Shown here one piece after another: positions 34,478 to 46,600 of a DNA stretch of 64,000 nt. The notes below the pieces were generated by a model. It had not been told where the DNA came from. It worked only from the letters and a program-made list of their open reading frames with translations, and ran no database searches. The stretch is from Trema orientale. Taxonomy: Eukaryota > Streptophyta > Magnoliopsida > Rosales > Cannabaceae. A program made the translations under genes and the position numbers. The DNA lies in contig JXTC01000203.1 in NCBI GenBank assembly GCA_002914845.1, positions 208,727-272,726 on the forward strand, given 5' to 3'. How positions within the stretch are numbered: position 1 is the stretch's first letter; each line of letters starts with the position of its first letter.

Positions 34478-36190
34478 AGGAACCAATGTCTAAGTACATG
34501 TTTTTTTTTTTTTTTAATATCTTGTTAGACGTCAGTTCTATTGGTTATTATTTACAAAAAATGCGACAAAATCAAAGATGAGCGGAAACATGGAAATTTT
34601 TTTTTTCCAGATTATAATTTTTCATAAAACCTTTTAGGATCTTTGTTATGGTCTAAATACTTACAAGAGATTGTGTACCTCAACCAATGAGTCTTCCTTC
34701 CTATGTACCAAGTTTATAACTGTAGAGGTGAGTGGGCACCTCGATCTTGCTCAACCTCTAAGTGAGAATCCAAGAATTCCAATGGCTTCCAAAGGTGGCT
34801 TCAAGAATTTCTCTCTCTCACTTTTCTCTTAGGTTTCTAAAGTAGCCGCCCAACTAATGTATCAGGAGTTGAGCCAAATTGATCTCATGTAGTCTAAGAT
34901 GTTGGTGTAGGTTGGGGACCCAAATGGACCTATTTAATTAAAGCTCTAATAGACAAGGCTCAGTTACAATTAACTCTTAATATAAGTGGACTTATACTAT
35001 TAGTCATAGACTTATTCTACTAAAGGTCTAAACTGTACTCTTGAATTAAATAAATATCACAAAATACTTTATAGTTTAAATTATGTCCATTAGATAATTA
35101 ACATGTGCATGTGTATCCCCACTTGAATACCGATAATTAGAGCTAGGTAAAATTACCGTTTTGCTCCTCTAATTATATCTTTCAATTCCTTGATACAAGA
35201 CTATATCTAATGGATGACAGATTTATAGAATGTCTTTAATTAATAAAATATCTTATTTTATTAATTACTTAGCTAAGATTTAAATCATCCAAGTTCCTAT
35301 AGCTCTTCAAGGCGGTATTCACTTCTTTATATAACAGAGTTATGGATTCCAAATCTATAAGCATATGTTCCCAATACCCATAATAATGCATTACCAAAAT
35401 ATCAGGATCTAGATCGTCAATTTCTTGATTTGTACCTTTTAACATCTCAAATAATACAAATTATGAACATGAGTTCATCACCTATTTCAAGATTAAGAAA
35501 GACATGCATTAATTATCAAGTTTGTGAGAATATGTTCTTGTTAACAGTACTTATTACAAGAATATATCTTACACAGTCCATGTTCAATGTTTACACACCA
35601 AGATTTTTTGTACATGGTCACACCAATATAGATTAAGACACACTATAAATACACAAAGTTTTGCAATACGATCTAAGAGAAGTGTCTAACTTCTCTTATT
35701 AGTTGTGAATAGTCCTATTTGATTTAATTAGAGAAACTATGTTTTAATTTTAATAAATAACTTTATCAAAATATTTCTCTAATAAATAAATCATAGAACC
35801 TTTATGATATTTACTATTGTACCAATAATCAAAACATTATCACAAATATTATGCATGAATTATTACTTTACTAAATATCCAAAATATTCAATAAATATCT
35901 ATTAATAATAAACACTTTTTGAGCATAATCCTAACATGTTCCTATATAACCGAAGTCTAAGTACATATAAAATAAGTCATTTGCATATTTTTTACCACCA
36001 AACTGATACAGCATTGACAACGGTTGTGCATCAACCGTCGTATTGGTAATCTACTTAGACATCAGTCGCCACAAAATCTATCCAGACTTCTTACGACAGC
36101 GGCCTACACATCACTTTTGCAACCAATATCTAAGTGCCTAGATATCGGTTTTGAACTAACATGTAATAACAAATTTGTAGTAGTATAAGT
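34478..36190. mobile_element. CACTA-like remnant with subterminal repeats, interrupted by an LTR-like block
   Basis: A short motif near ACCRATGTCTAAGTA occurs several times in both orientations: about 34482, 34526 (inverted), 35946, 36047 (inverted), and a facing pair at 36126-36155. The right end AATTTGTAGTAGTAT resembles the inverse of a CACTACAA terminus. Clustered short repeats next to such an end are typical of CACTA (En/Spm) elements. The left terminus is not recognised, so the left boundary is approximate. Confidence 0.5.
34561..35936 (-). mobile_element. LTR-like block (possible Ty1/copia solo LTR)
   Basis: On the reverse strand the block begins TGTTAGGATTATGCTC, a start typical of LTRs, and it sits between the two groups of CACTA-type subterminal repeats. 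A possible end is GATTTTGTCGCA at 34561, but matching 5-bp flanks were not found, so the left limit is uncertain. No coding domain is visible. It would be a fossil solo LTR inserted into the CACTA-like element. Confidence 0.4.
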
Positions 36191-36819
36191 ACTTATCTAT
36201 AAAAAAAATTAATGCTTAATTCATTTCATTATCAATTAACACTACATGTTAGAGCAATGCTATAACTCTCTTATAGTAGACTCTATACATCAAACAATGA
36301 CAAAAGAATGTATAAGAGAGAAATAAAATTTTTAAGTCATATAAAATATATATATATATCGAAGGGTTAGTTGATTGTTATTATGGATTTAGGGCTTGTA
36401 GCAAAATGGCCTAGTCTAGCCATTTGGAGGACCTAATGGCCAAGTTTATAATTCTTTTGTTCAAAATTAAACTAGTGGAGGTATTTTTTTTATTGTTTTT
36501 GGGATATATCACAAATGCAGTATATTCCTCGAAAAATTTTCCGTATGATCGAGCTAGTTCGTTATCAATCAAGTCGACAAGTGATGGTGCTCGACAAGAG
36601 TGGTCTGATATAGTTAGCGAATTTAGCCTCCTTAGTCGAATACCATTTACCATGTACTTTTTCAAAGCATGTCATTTTTTGATAGTGTTTAACCTGAGCC
36701 TATTAATCTGTGTAACTTCCGTCCTCTTCATCTAACCTAAGATCGGACGAGTGTCAATCCCTATAATGGAACCCATACGTGGTTTCTACATCATTTTCGT
36801 CGGCCACATGTATAAAAAC
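36191..36819. other. Intergenic DNA between repeats
   Basis: Two overlapping frames of about 85-100 codons on opposite strands (36411-36735) have no recognisable motif. The segment starts with GCTTGTAGCAAAATGGCC at 36397, which resembles the TTATAGC-type repeat start. Confidence 0.3.
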
Positions 36820-39090
36820 CCATTTATTTTAAGGGTATTCTAGTCTTTCTACAAATTTTCTTTCAAAAAAAATAAATAAATAAAACATCTGTATCTCTTA
36901 AAAAACGCTCCCCCCTCATATTCTTTCCAAGCCCAAGCCGAATTCCTTTCTGCCATTAAACCTAGATCTCCGACCGTCGCTCCCCGTTGCCTACGTCCCA
37001 GCTCGTGCATCACTGCCTACCGACAAAGCCAACCTCGCAACTCCTACCGTCTCTCACGCCATGTAGCCGCGAATCGAAGGCCTCGAAGACGACGAATTCT
37101 GTGGCATTTGCAGACTAAACAACTGCCATTGGTCCTCGTTTCGCCTTACCACTAACACGTGGCATTATATTTTGACGTCACTGATCGACTTCAACTAGTG
37201 ATTTCTATCGATTTGGCCTGAGTCGGCTCCGGTAAGATTTCGGTCATTTTTGAAGTTTTAATTGTGGTGTTTTTCTAATTTTTTTGTGACGTTTATGTTA
37301 TGGCCATGGAACTCTTGTGTGGAGATTGAGTGATTTGAGTTATAAATGGGATAGTTGAGTTATGTTGAATTGAGATCCAGATTGTGAGAAATTTTAAATT
37401 GAAAAGTTGGTATTTTCGTAAGTTAGATTTAGAAAAATAGTATTTTTGTAATATGACCAGTATTGGGCCGAAAGAGTGGTATTTCTGAAAACGGGCCTCA
37501 GGCCGAGTTGAGAAAAGTGATATTTTCATAAATATTCGGTGAAGTTGGTATTTTTGTGAGTAATCAAAAAAGTTAGTACTTTTGCAAATACTTTTGGAAA
37601 GTGGTATATTTATAACTTTCGGATTAAGGCCCAATTTAATGCTTGGAACCTCAAAAATATGAGTTTAGCGAGGTCGAAAAACGAATTTTGATCTATAACA
37701 TTTATATATTTTGAAGTGGCACAAATTTCAAGACACAAGTCTCGGGAATCGCCTTGTTTTGCATGCCAGGATCTGGCTTCGGCCCAGATTCGAATTGGTC
37801 GAATTATAAATCTAAGCTATCTGTTTTGGATGCTAGGAACGCAGTAGTGATATCGGTTTTCCCAATTGAGGCTCCGTTGGGAAGTTGATTTTCTGATACA
37901 AGTTATTTTGGATTTTAATTAGCTTGTCAGACTTCCGAACGACACACAAAAGTGGTTGCAAATCTTGGTGGCTGGTTATAGTTACTCGATAGAGGTAGGA
38001 ATTCGATTACTTAATTTCAAATTAGTTTCAATGACAGATATGCTTATTTGATTGAAAATGAGATTTATGAACCAACTTGTGAGATGTGTTTACAAAATTG
38101 ATTTTGATTATATATTTGATATAAAACTGCATGGGAGGTATGTCATACTGGTCGACGTGCCATATATACTATTTTATACTATTTTCTGCAGGAACTTGAT
38201 TTGTGGATTTGGACAAAAACAGCTGTTATGCTGTCTAATTTTGGAAATTACTGCTTGTTTGGTTTTATGAATTGAATTATGATTGTATATATATCCATTT
38301 CATACATCCGCATTATATATTGCATTGCTTGATACACGATAGCCATCGGTGCACGAATGTCTGTGTAAGACATACAGACTTATTATATTTTGAGCATAGA
38401 TTTTTTTTTTTTTTTTGGTGGATTTCTGGATTGTGTCTTGTGATGATTGATATATGTGTGTATGACATGATTGGAATGTACAAGTATTTTAGACAACTGC
38501 TTTGAAGTTAATATGGTATTTAATGTGTTGGAAACTTTATTTGCAAAGCCTTTGGAAATGTTTTGTTAAATCGAAAACCATGCAGGACTTTAAAGAGAAA
38601 GTATTTTTGTATATAATAAGAACCTGTAATCGATTCTCCATTGGGCATTAGCTGACCCCTTCCTTCCTCTTAGGTAATATCCTGTGTGAGATGAGAAACT
38701 CAGGAGTAGAGTGATTTGGATAACGCTTGTCACTAATTTCAGTAATTAGTAACTACTTAGAAGAATCCTATTTTAATTTGTACAAATACTTTATGGCTCA
38801 TATTATAAATTTGGTCTGCATAATTACCATATTTAAATTGTGAGAATGATGATGATGCTTGGAAACATTTTATGAATTATACTACCAATCGATGTCTAAT
38901 GGTGATTACATATCTGAAGAAATTTACATTTTGGATTACTTCGTGAATTTTTTCTCAAATTGTCATCTTGAAACTAAATGTCTTCTTTCGTAAAAATAAA
39001 AGTTTATATATTTTTTAAAAAAAAAACAATTACTGAATTTCTACTTGTAAAATTTCTTTCTGTCACTGACTCAGAATTTGGGTCGTAATA
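36820..39090. mobile_element. Long LTR-like repeat, copy 2
   Basis: The same family as 29752-32104 in the same orientation. Shared landmarks are CTCCGGTAAGATTT (37228), a GAATGCAGTAGT-like word near 37840, GGTAGGA(A/G)TT near 37997, AACAGCTGTTATGCT near 38219, and a final TTGGGTCGT near 39078. The left limit is approximate and no target duplication is clear. It is old and non-coding. Confidence 0.5.
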
Positions 39091-40850
39091 ACGTATGCTT
39101 ATTTCATTGTCCGGGAAAATTACCTCCAATAATATATAACTGAGAAAAATCATGTGACCATAAACAAATCGCTACATCAAGTTGGTTCGGAAAGTAGTTT
39201 ATCTAATGAAATATTACTCCATGAGCTTTTTTATTTTATTTTGTGGCCGCGTTGTAATTTCAAGAAACTCCAAGACCTTTGCTTCGATGTTTCTTGAAGC
39301 TGCATAATTAAATTTCTATAGTCCGTCATATAAATAAATATCTGAGTACTCATTTTGCGACAAAATCATGAATTCTGATCAGTGCGTAGTAGTCAAGAAA
39401 GCACGTAAATATTTTCAATGAAATCATTTCTCCTCACACAACATTTTTTCTTTTCACAGCATCAAATTTATCAACTGGTCATGGCTGCCACCGACCACTA
39501 AAACGGACAATATTTTTATTGTATATAATATATATACCTGGAAGGATAAACATGGAGAATATGTACTAACCCTTGGCAAGAATCGTACTGTAGTCTATTA
39601 TTAATAGCCTGCTAAATACTACCGACTAAGTGTGTGCGAATTTTGTGTCGCCATTATAAAGGTGAAAAACATGAGAAATGAAGTGTTGCATTATAAAATT
39701 AATTCCATATAAAAAAAATCATACTAATTTCTGAATTTAATTAGATCTCATACTCAATTTACTATTTATTTATTTATTTATTTTTTAATAATTAGTATTA
39801 CTTGGGTGTATATATTTTTCACTTGTTTTTCTCCACCATGATGAAACCAAGGATCATGCGTTGAAAGTACTACTGGATCCAAAGTCCATAATTGTCACTC
39901 ACACTTTACCACCTAACAAAAGTTGATACACGCCTTAAGGTTAATTCTATAATATGGTATTATATGAACCTGAGTTTTGCTAATCTAGCATTGATCAATG
40001 GTCCCAACATATTGCGTATCGACCTGAATAGTGTAATGAGAAAACCTGACAAAAGAATAGCGGTAAAAAAACAAACTCGAAAAAATTCACTAATAAGACA
40101 CTTTTAGGGACCCAAAATGCATATCATGGTTGTTCCAAAGGACAAATTAGATTCCCAATTGGTATTTGTGACTGAAAGTTATGGAACAAAGTTGGGTTTG
40201 GCATGTGAGCACTACTAGTAGCCATCAACCACAAAAGAAATGAGGACCAAGGCCATGTGAGATGTGATTCCAAGGTTAATATTCCACAAACATGTGAAGA
40301 TCGTCTATCGTCTTCCTATACATGTATTTTCAAGCCCGCTTTGCTTTACCATCTTTTTTCCAAATTTTGGAGTGAGAAAAAAACCTATTGGGACCCCACG
40401 TTGTAAACGTGCCTTAATTTTTTATGACCTTTAGCCTGCATGTGGGGCAGAATCTATCTTTGGTTGTTTTAGAGTTGAATCAAATTGAAATCCCTACATT
40501 TTTACCCCTACGTGTCTCATCTATTCAAGTTAATTTAACATGGTAAACTAGTAAAAGTTGCAGAAGTATAAAAGACATATACTAGTTAGACACTAAAGAT
40601 ATATTATCGGCGTAATTAGGAACAAATATTTCAAATGGAATAGTATCTGAAAAGGATTATATTCTTTAAGTCCATTAGCTACTTCCCTTGCTATAAAACC
40701 ATTAGTGAAACTTACCTTAATTGGTCGTAGTCAATGAAAGGCCACATTTTGCAACAACCCAAGAGTGGTCCAAAATGTTTTGAAGCCAAACCTTGGGCTA
40801 AGATTTTGGAAACATTTTTCTTTAATAGTACTTCGATATCCAAAGAAAAT
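39091..40850. other. Intergenic DNA
   Basis: No gene, RNA or bounded repeat was recognised. A short sequence near 40321-40520 is less AT-rich than its surroundings but has no long frame. Confidence 0.4.
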
Positions 40851-40851
40851 T

Positions 40852-41212
40852 GGGTTTCTAACACTTATACTTACAAAAACCAAAAAAAAAATTACAAATA
40901 TACGGAAGTCACACTTTTTTCCAATTTTCGTACGATTTTTATTAGAAAAATATCACTTTTTAAAAAATATTTAGAAAAATATAATTTTTAAAATAATTAC
41001 TAAGAAAACTGGTTACTAGTTATATACCAGTTATAAATATCTTTAGTTACTAGTTACCAGAAACCAATTACTATTTAAAAAAATAGTATTTTTTTAAATA
41101 TTTTTAAAAAACGATATTTTTCAATAAAAACCGCACTGCCCTTAAAAAATACAAAACCACCGTATTTTTCAAATTTTTTTTCTCAAATACCGTATATTGT
41201 GTAATTTCCCCA
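40852..41212. repeat. TTTCTAACACTT-type AT-rich fold-back repeat
   Basis: Starts with TTTCTAACACTTATACTTAC and ATTACAAATATACGG. The right side is partly the inverse (CCGTATATTGTGTAATTTCC), with TAGTTACTAGTTACCAG near the middle. The left part recurs at 17716-17885. It probably represents a MITE, class unknown. Confidence 0.5.
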
Positions 41213-42092
41213 AGAAAATTCAGACTATTTTAAGTCCATAGAATCTAAAGACTCAACTATATCCCAGAGCAAAAAAAAAGGCTCAACTATATCAAGAACA
41301 ATTTTTAAACCTCCCACACCTTTCACCTTAAACAACCTTACACAAAATGTGGACCATATCAATAATAAATATTATTCTTTCCAAAGGAATAATATATATA
41401 TATATTTTCTTAAGTGGAATAAAATGGGCTTCATGACAAGTCCAATGTAATCTGAGCAATCTGAAGCTCCCCCCCCCAAAAAAAAAAGGAACGGAAAATG
41501 GAGCTAGAGCCCTAGACAGACCAAATTGTAACAAAACAACAAAAGGTCCAGTCAAGGTCTCCAACGTTCAAATCTAATTGTCAGAAAAAGGGCAGTTCAA
41601 ACAAGCAAAGGACACTACATATGTCACCCGAAATTATTTTCAGAAAAAAGGAAAAAAGAATAAAAAATTGGGTGTAAAAACAGTCGCTCAACAAAGTAAA
41701 ACTCTTTCCTCCAATCTTCCATCATAATGTCAGATATTTTGCCCCTCCATCTCTACCAAAATTCCTAAAACTAATTCCCCCTCATTAAATATATCTAACA
41801 AATTAATAAATTAAGAAAAAAATATTAAAATAATAATAACAATAATTAACGAACAACATTCACATTTTTTTTTTCTTTTCACTTTCAATTTGCCTTTTCA
41901 ACAAATATTCTTACATACAAAATTACATACAGAATTACAAATCTCTATATACCAACCTTCTAAAACCCTGAATTTCCCCTTTTTTTTTTCGTTTCTTTTT
42001 TCTGTTTCTCTTGTTTTCTTTTCCTTACTACCAATAAGGAAAAAAATTAAAATTAGACCCAAAAAAGGAAAAGAAAAAAAAAAAAAAACTCT
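41213..42092. other. 3' side of the PUB25/26-like gene
   Basis: Probably 3' UTR near 42092, then AT-rich intergenic DNA with poly-A/T and a short C run at 41470-41478. No gene is seen. Confidence 0.4.
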
Positions 42093-43343
42093 TCAGAAGG
42101 GTACCACAACTTCACTGCAAGCAAAATCGTCAGAATTTCTGATGGAATCTTCAGGCCACGAATCCCGAAGAAGCTTCAGCAGCAGCTGGGCCTTCCGCTT
42201 CGCCCTGTCCGTACAGTCACTCTGAACCAGCAGCAGCAGCTGGGTCAGTATCCCCGCCGCCACCGCCTCCCTCTGGCTCCGCTCCGCCGCCGAGCACAGC
42301 GACAGCAGCGCCCCCGCCGCGTACTCCGTCGCCCGATCCGACACCTTCAGTATCACCTTCACCAGCAGCGGCACCGTCAGCGCGTGCTCCGCGAACGCCG
42401 AGCACCCCGCCGGGATCCGGCACAGCAGCTCCACCGTGGCCAGGGCCCTCTCGGCGTCGCACTTCTCGAAGTCGGCGAGCCGGTCGACCAGGGTCCCGGC
42501 GGCCCCGGCGGCCACCGCCTTGTGCCGCGTCTGCTTGACGAGGCACATGGCGAACAGGGCCTTGATCCCGACCTTGAGGGCCCTCGGGTACGCGATCGGG
42601 CTCCGCAGGATCTCGATCACGCCCTCGAAGATCTCGTCCACATTGGTCACCTGGGACCTCAGCTCCGGCGTCCGGGTCCCCGCCACCACGATCTCGACGA
42701 GGGCCGCCGAGTTGACCCTGACCTCGATCGAGGGGTGGAACAGCATCCGGGCGATGCAACCGACCCGGACCGGGTCCGAGGCCACCGCGGCGCACTCGGG
42801 CTCGGCCAGGGGGAACATCACGAGGAGCGCGAGCGCCTCGTGGCTCAAGTCGTCCGAGCCGGGCGCATTGGCCGGGAAAACGAGGTCGAGTAGGACCCCG
42901 CGCGAGTCGAGCGCGGAAATCACGGAGCGGTTCTTGTCCGAGTCGCGGGCGAGCCCCCTGAGCCGCCTCAGTGCAGAGAGGCGCGAGGGCGCGGGGGTCG
43001 TCTCGGACGAGGCCTGGGTCAGCAGCGAGCGGACCACGGCCGGGTCGGCGGGTTGCTTGGGCGTGGGAATGCGCTCGACCCCGAAGGAGCGGTTCGCGAC
43101 GCACCACTCCTGGATGAGTCTCCGGAGCGTGTGGTTCGGGATGAGGGTGAAGTCGGTGAGCGGGACTCGGGTGACCGGGCACGTGGTGTTCCCGGTTGCC
43201 ACCCAGGACTCGATGCTGGGCCGGTCGTAGGTCTGGCCGGAGCTCACCGTTACCGGGTCACGCATCAGCTCAAGCGAGATCGGGCACCTGAAATGGTACG
43301 GAATCTGGACACCCAAATCCAACGGCTCTAAACTCCCCGGCAT
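42093..43343 (-). CDS. PUB25/26: U-box E3 ubiquitin ligase, PUB25/PUB26-type
   Basis: One intronless 416-aa frame. MPGSLEPLDLGVQIPYHFRC matches the start of this subfamily. The U-box covers about residues 14-84: CPISLELMRDPVTVSSGQTY, SIESW, CPVTRVPL and LIPNHTLRRLIQEWC. The linker VERIPTPKQPADP is also diagnostic. Residues about 110-400 form a helical ARM-like repeat region, including LVKQTRHKAV, RATEYAAGALLSLC and TDRAKRKAQLLLKLLRDSWP; the end SEVVVPF is family-like. In Arabidopsis, PUB25/26 are cytosolic ligases that ubiquitinate BIK1 in immunity (CPK28-controlled) and MYB15 in cold response (OST1-controlled). Regulation at the protein level is therefore likely; a 16-bp palindrome with a CACGTG core lies about 300 bp upstream. 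The reading frame is far richer in GC than its AT-rich surroundings, which explains the long false frames on both strands. PUB25 and PUB26 cannot be separated by eye. Confidence 0.95.
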   Translation of the reverse strand: MPGSLEPLDLGVQIPYHFRCPISLELMRDPVTVSSGQTYDRPSIESWVATGNTTCPVTRVPLTDFTLIPNHTLRRLIQEWCVANRSFGVERIPTPKQPADPAVVRSLLTQASSETTPAPSRLSALRRLRGLARDSDKNRSVISALDSRGVLLDLVFPANAPGSDDLSHEALALLVMFPLAEPECAAVASDPVRVGCIARMLFHPSIEVRVNSAALVEIVVAGTRTPELRSQVTNVDEIFEGVIEILRSPIAYPRALKVGIKALFAMCLVKQTRHKAVAAGAAGTLVDRLADFEKCDAERALATVELLCRIPAGCSAFAEHALTVPLLVKVILKVSDRATEYAAGALLSLCSAAERSQREAVAAGILTQLLLLVQSDCTDRAKRKAQLLLKLLRDSWPEDSIRNSDDFACSEVVVPF

Positions 43344-43465
43344 AGTACTCTACTACTCTCTGTCTCTCTAAGAACAGAAGAAGAAAGAGGGTATTATTGT
43401 TAATAATGGTGGGAAAGTGGGATTTTAAGTTGAAAACTCTGAGCGAGTCTGCAAAATTCTCTCTG

Positions 43466-43476
43466 GCACTCTTATA
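43466..43476 (-). promoter_or_regulatory. Candidate TATA box of the PUB25/26-like gene
   Basis: On the reverse strand CATATAAGAG lies about 125 bases before the ATG, at a distance that fits a short leader. It is inferred from sequence only. Confidence 0.4.
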
Positions 43477-43558
43477 TGAGATAATAAGAACAGGGAGACA
43501 TATACTGATATACCCGAAAAAAACCCAACAAAAGTTTGGGGCTAAAACAAGGACTATA

Positions 43559-43600
43559 TCTCTCTCTACCTATCTATCTATCTATCTATCTCTGCTGTGC
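43559..43600. repeat. (ATCT)n microsatellite
   Basis: Several ATCT units flanked by TCTCTC, about 220-250 bp upstream of the PUB25/26-like start. Confidence 0.85.
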
Positions 43601-43634
43601 AGTTCAGTGCTGCTTTGCCTCTGACTCAAATGGC

Positions 43635-43650
43635 CACCACACGTGTGGTG
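43635..43650. promoter_or_regulatory. 16-bp palindrome with G-box core upstream of the PUB25/26-like gene
   Basis: CACCACACGTGTGGTG is a perfect palindrome centred on CACGTG. G-box/ABRE-type cores bind bZIP and bHLH factors and are common in stress- or ABA-responsive promoters. Its location about 300 bp before the start codon makes a regulatory role plausible. Confidence 0.5.
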
Positions 43651-46600
43651 CCCATTTAATTTGCTTTCTTTTAGCTTTGAAAACCTAACCCTGGTTGGGT
43701 AATGGGTCTAATGGTCCATGGTCAAAACCCCAAAAATGTTGAGACTTAAAAGGAGTTTATTTTTTTTTTCTTTTTTCGGGGGCCGTGGGTGGGTGGGTCC
43801 CACCATTTCTCTCCTTCTTTCACTCCTATTTACGTCAAGGGTGGTTTGTTATCATGTTTATGCGACTCGCTGTCCATTACTGTTTATAGAGATTGATTGG
43901 GCATCGTTTTATCAATGAGGGGTGGTCTTTTGCTTTTACGTCCTCCTTTTATTTCCCATTTTTCTCTCTAGTCCCTGTATTTGTTATCGGTATTACTTTT
44001 CCGGCCTATGTTTAAAGGTGGTGGTCAAGAACAAGAACTAACGTTATGTCATCATATTTTGTTGCTTAACATTATGATGGCAAATCAAATCTAGTCCTCG
44101 TGATTGAATGGAAAGACTACCCGTTTTTTTAAATTAAAAGTGTTAAGATCTCAAATCTCCAAATATGTCATCTTTTATAAGTTATGTCCCCGAGAAATAA
44201 CAGTGACAACGGGTATTAGATGTCAAAGCTTTTTTGTATTTTAATCAAAGTAATAGTTATATGACCCTTTATTTTGATTTTAAAGTAAATCAAATATATT
44301 AATTAAAACACTCTTTAGAATTTTCTATGATAGAGTAAAATGGCAAACGAAAAGTGAAATAATAGTTTGATTCCACATATCTTTACAGTTGTTTCGTAAT
44401 TTCATAAGGAAAAAAATGAAAAATGAAAAGTGCCTAGATTTTTTTTTTAATGATAAGGAGAGTTTAAAAAGAACTTTTGATCTTTTTCTTAATTTTAATG
44501 ACCAAAAAGAAACCTTTTAGCTGTGCCTATACTACAATATTACACGCTTCTCCAACCTTATATATATTTTACTATCTAAATATCACATCTTTTTCTTCAT
44601 ATATTGGTGTTGCAAGGTTAGACTCAAACATGAACCCGCAAAAGGGAAAAGAACAAAGAAAAAGACCGTCAACGTGTATGTAACATGAGCACAAGAAAGC
44701 TACTAACTAACCAAAATGACCTATTCTGCATAACTATCACTGGTAATGGTAATAGAAGCTACAAATATAAGAAAACGAGCATTTAACTGTATATTGACAA
44801 GAAATAATTTCGGGGTAAAAATAGTGAAGTGCGCTCACATAAAGAACTAAAGTGAGGTGAATTACATGATAAGGGCAACAAATAGAAAGAAACAGAATTA
44901 CATGGGAAGGAAAATAAATATGCAAAAATAAGAGGGCTGCATCATAAAGTTGATAGGAATTAATTAGGTTGGAATTGTCTGCTATTAATGTTATAAGTGC
45001 GCAGTCAAAGGTCAAAGATGAACAGATTAGAGAGGAATGTGCGGGTCCAGGTTGTCTTGCCACCTCTTTATCCGAGAGGACCCTTCCAAAAATTTATTTT
45101 AAAAAAAAAAAAGAAATCTCGTGTGGATAACATTAATAGGGTGGTTGTTCAGTGTTCACCTTGTGGGTCCCATTCTTAAGCGGGACGATGTTGATTAAGT
45201 GGAGCCCACGTGAGGGGCCTGTTTGTGACTGTGATCTAATCTTACCCTAAGAAAATATATAACAAGTAGAGTGAAAAAGCAGAGAATCTCTCACATGTTG
45301 GCAGAGGAGTGCGGAAAGCGCAAGCCTCCCCTTATCAACTTTGTTTGTGCGCACATATATTAGTTTTGTTTTCGATAGTTTAGTGGATGAGCCATTTGGT
45401 TTTCAATACAATGATTATTTTCGTTAACAAATTAATTTAGTCTTGACTCTTGAAATAAACTTCGAGAGTAATGATAACATCATATTCATAATACTATATA
45501 TGTATATATCAATCTCCGTGTTTGAGACTAATTATTATACTAATCACATAACGTGTAGTTGTATTAAAGACTAGCTACTTTTAAATGATGCGTTCAACCC
45601 TAATGAGTAGTATTATATTTTTGTTTTTCGTAAAGTGAATTACTATGTTAATCATTAACGTAGAGCAAATAAAAAGTGAAGAAAGAAAAAGAAGAAGAAA
45701 AAATGACAATGACAAAAAGTCTTCGAAACATTGCTTTTGGATCTTAATTTCACTGTTCGATTCAACTTGGTGGCGTGGGAGTTGCTTTGTGTCAATGTCA
45801 AATTCGATCCCCATTACATTTGATACGGAGGCTTTAGATGAAATTAAAGGAGGAATATAATGTCACCCACTATGCACCAAAGTAGAATAATAATGCTCTT
45901 CGGCTTCTCAGTCCTCACCACTATTGAAAATAATTGTGAGAATTAAGGAGTATATATGTATTGTTACGTAATAAAATTATATGAGACCAAATGTAATATA
46001 CATTGTAGCCCATATTGCATGCTCTTAAATCCAATGATAACGTAAAACATTCTCCTTTTTTACAATTATCATATTGTATTAAGTATACGATCGAGTACGA
46101 ACTTATTTAATTATATAAAAACAAAAATATTGAATAATATCACCATGACAAATTCAATAATATATTGTCATAGGATCAATAATGTAGTGTAAGTACTAGT
46201 GATAAGAGTTTATCATAAGCTTATTAGATAAGTCTTAACTCGTAATTGGAGAATTGTGATGCGTGAGTTATATATATATATATAGGTTGCCAAAGTAGAT
46301 TTTGTTTTCTTCTTGAACATCATGAGCATTTGAGTATTAGCATGAGTCGGGCCATGGGTATGGACAGTCAAAGCGACAGCGAAAAGAGGGTAAAAGAGAG
46401 CAGGAGTGAGAGAAGGCGGTGTCGTATAGTGGGCGCACAGCACAGCACACACACGCGTGGGTTGGGAAGAAGGGTCGGGGACAGTGCGCCCCACGAACCA
46501 CGCCTGGCCGCGACCCTATTGTCCCCGGTCAACCCAGCATACCACAATTCCAATTTTTGCCCGCTTCCTACCTTATTTACGAACTTAATTATTATTTTTT

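Noticed and set aside
29752-39090. Idea that the two long repeats are the paired LTRs of a single retrotransposon
   Set aside because: The sequence between them contains LINE and CACTA-like remnants and no gag-pol domains.
42217-43182. Long open frames overlapping the PUB25/26-like gene (321 codons on the same strand, 264 and 169 on the other)
   Set aside because: They are by-products of very high GC in the real frame; they have Arg/Gly/Pro-rich composition and no domains.
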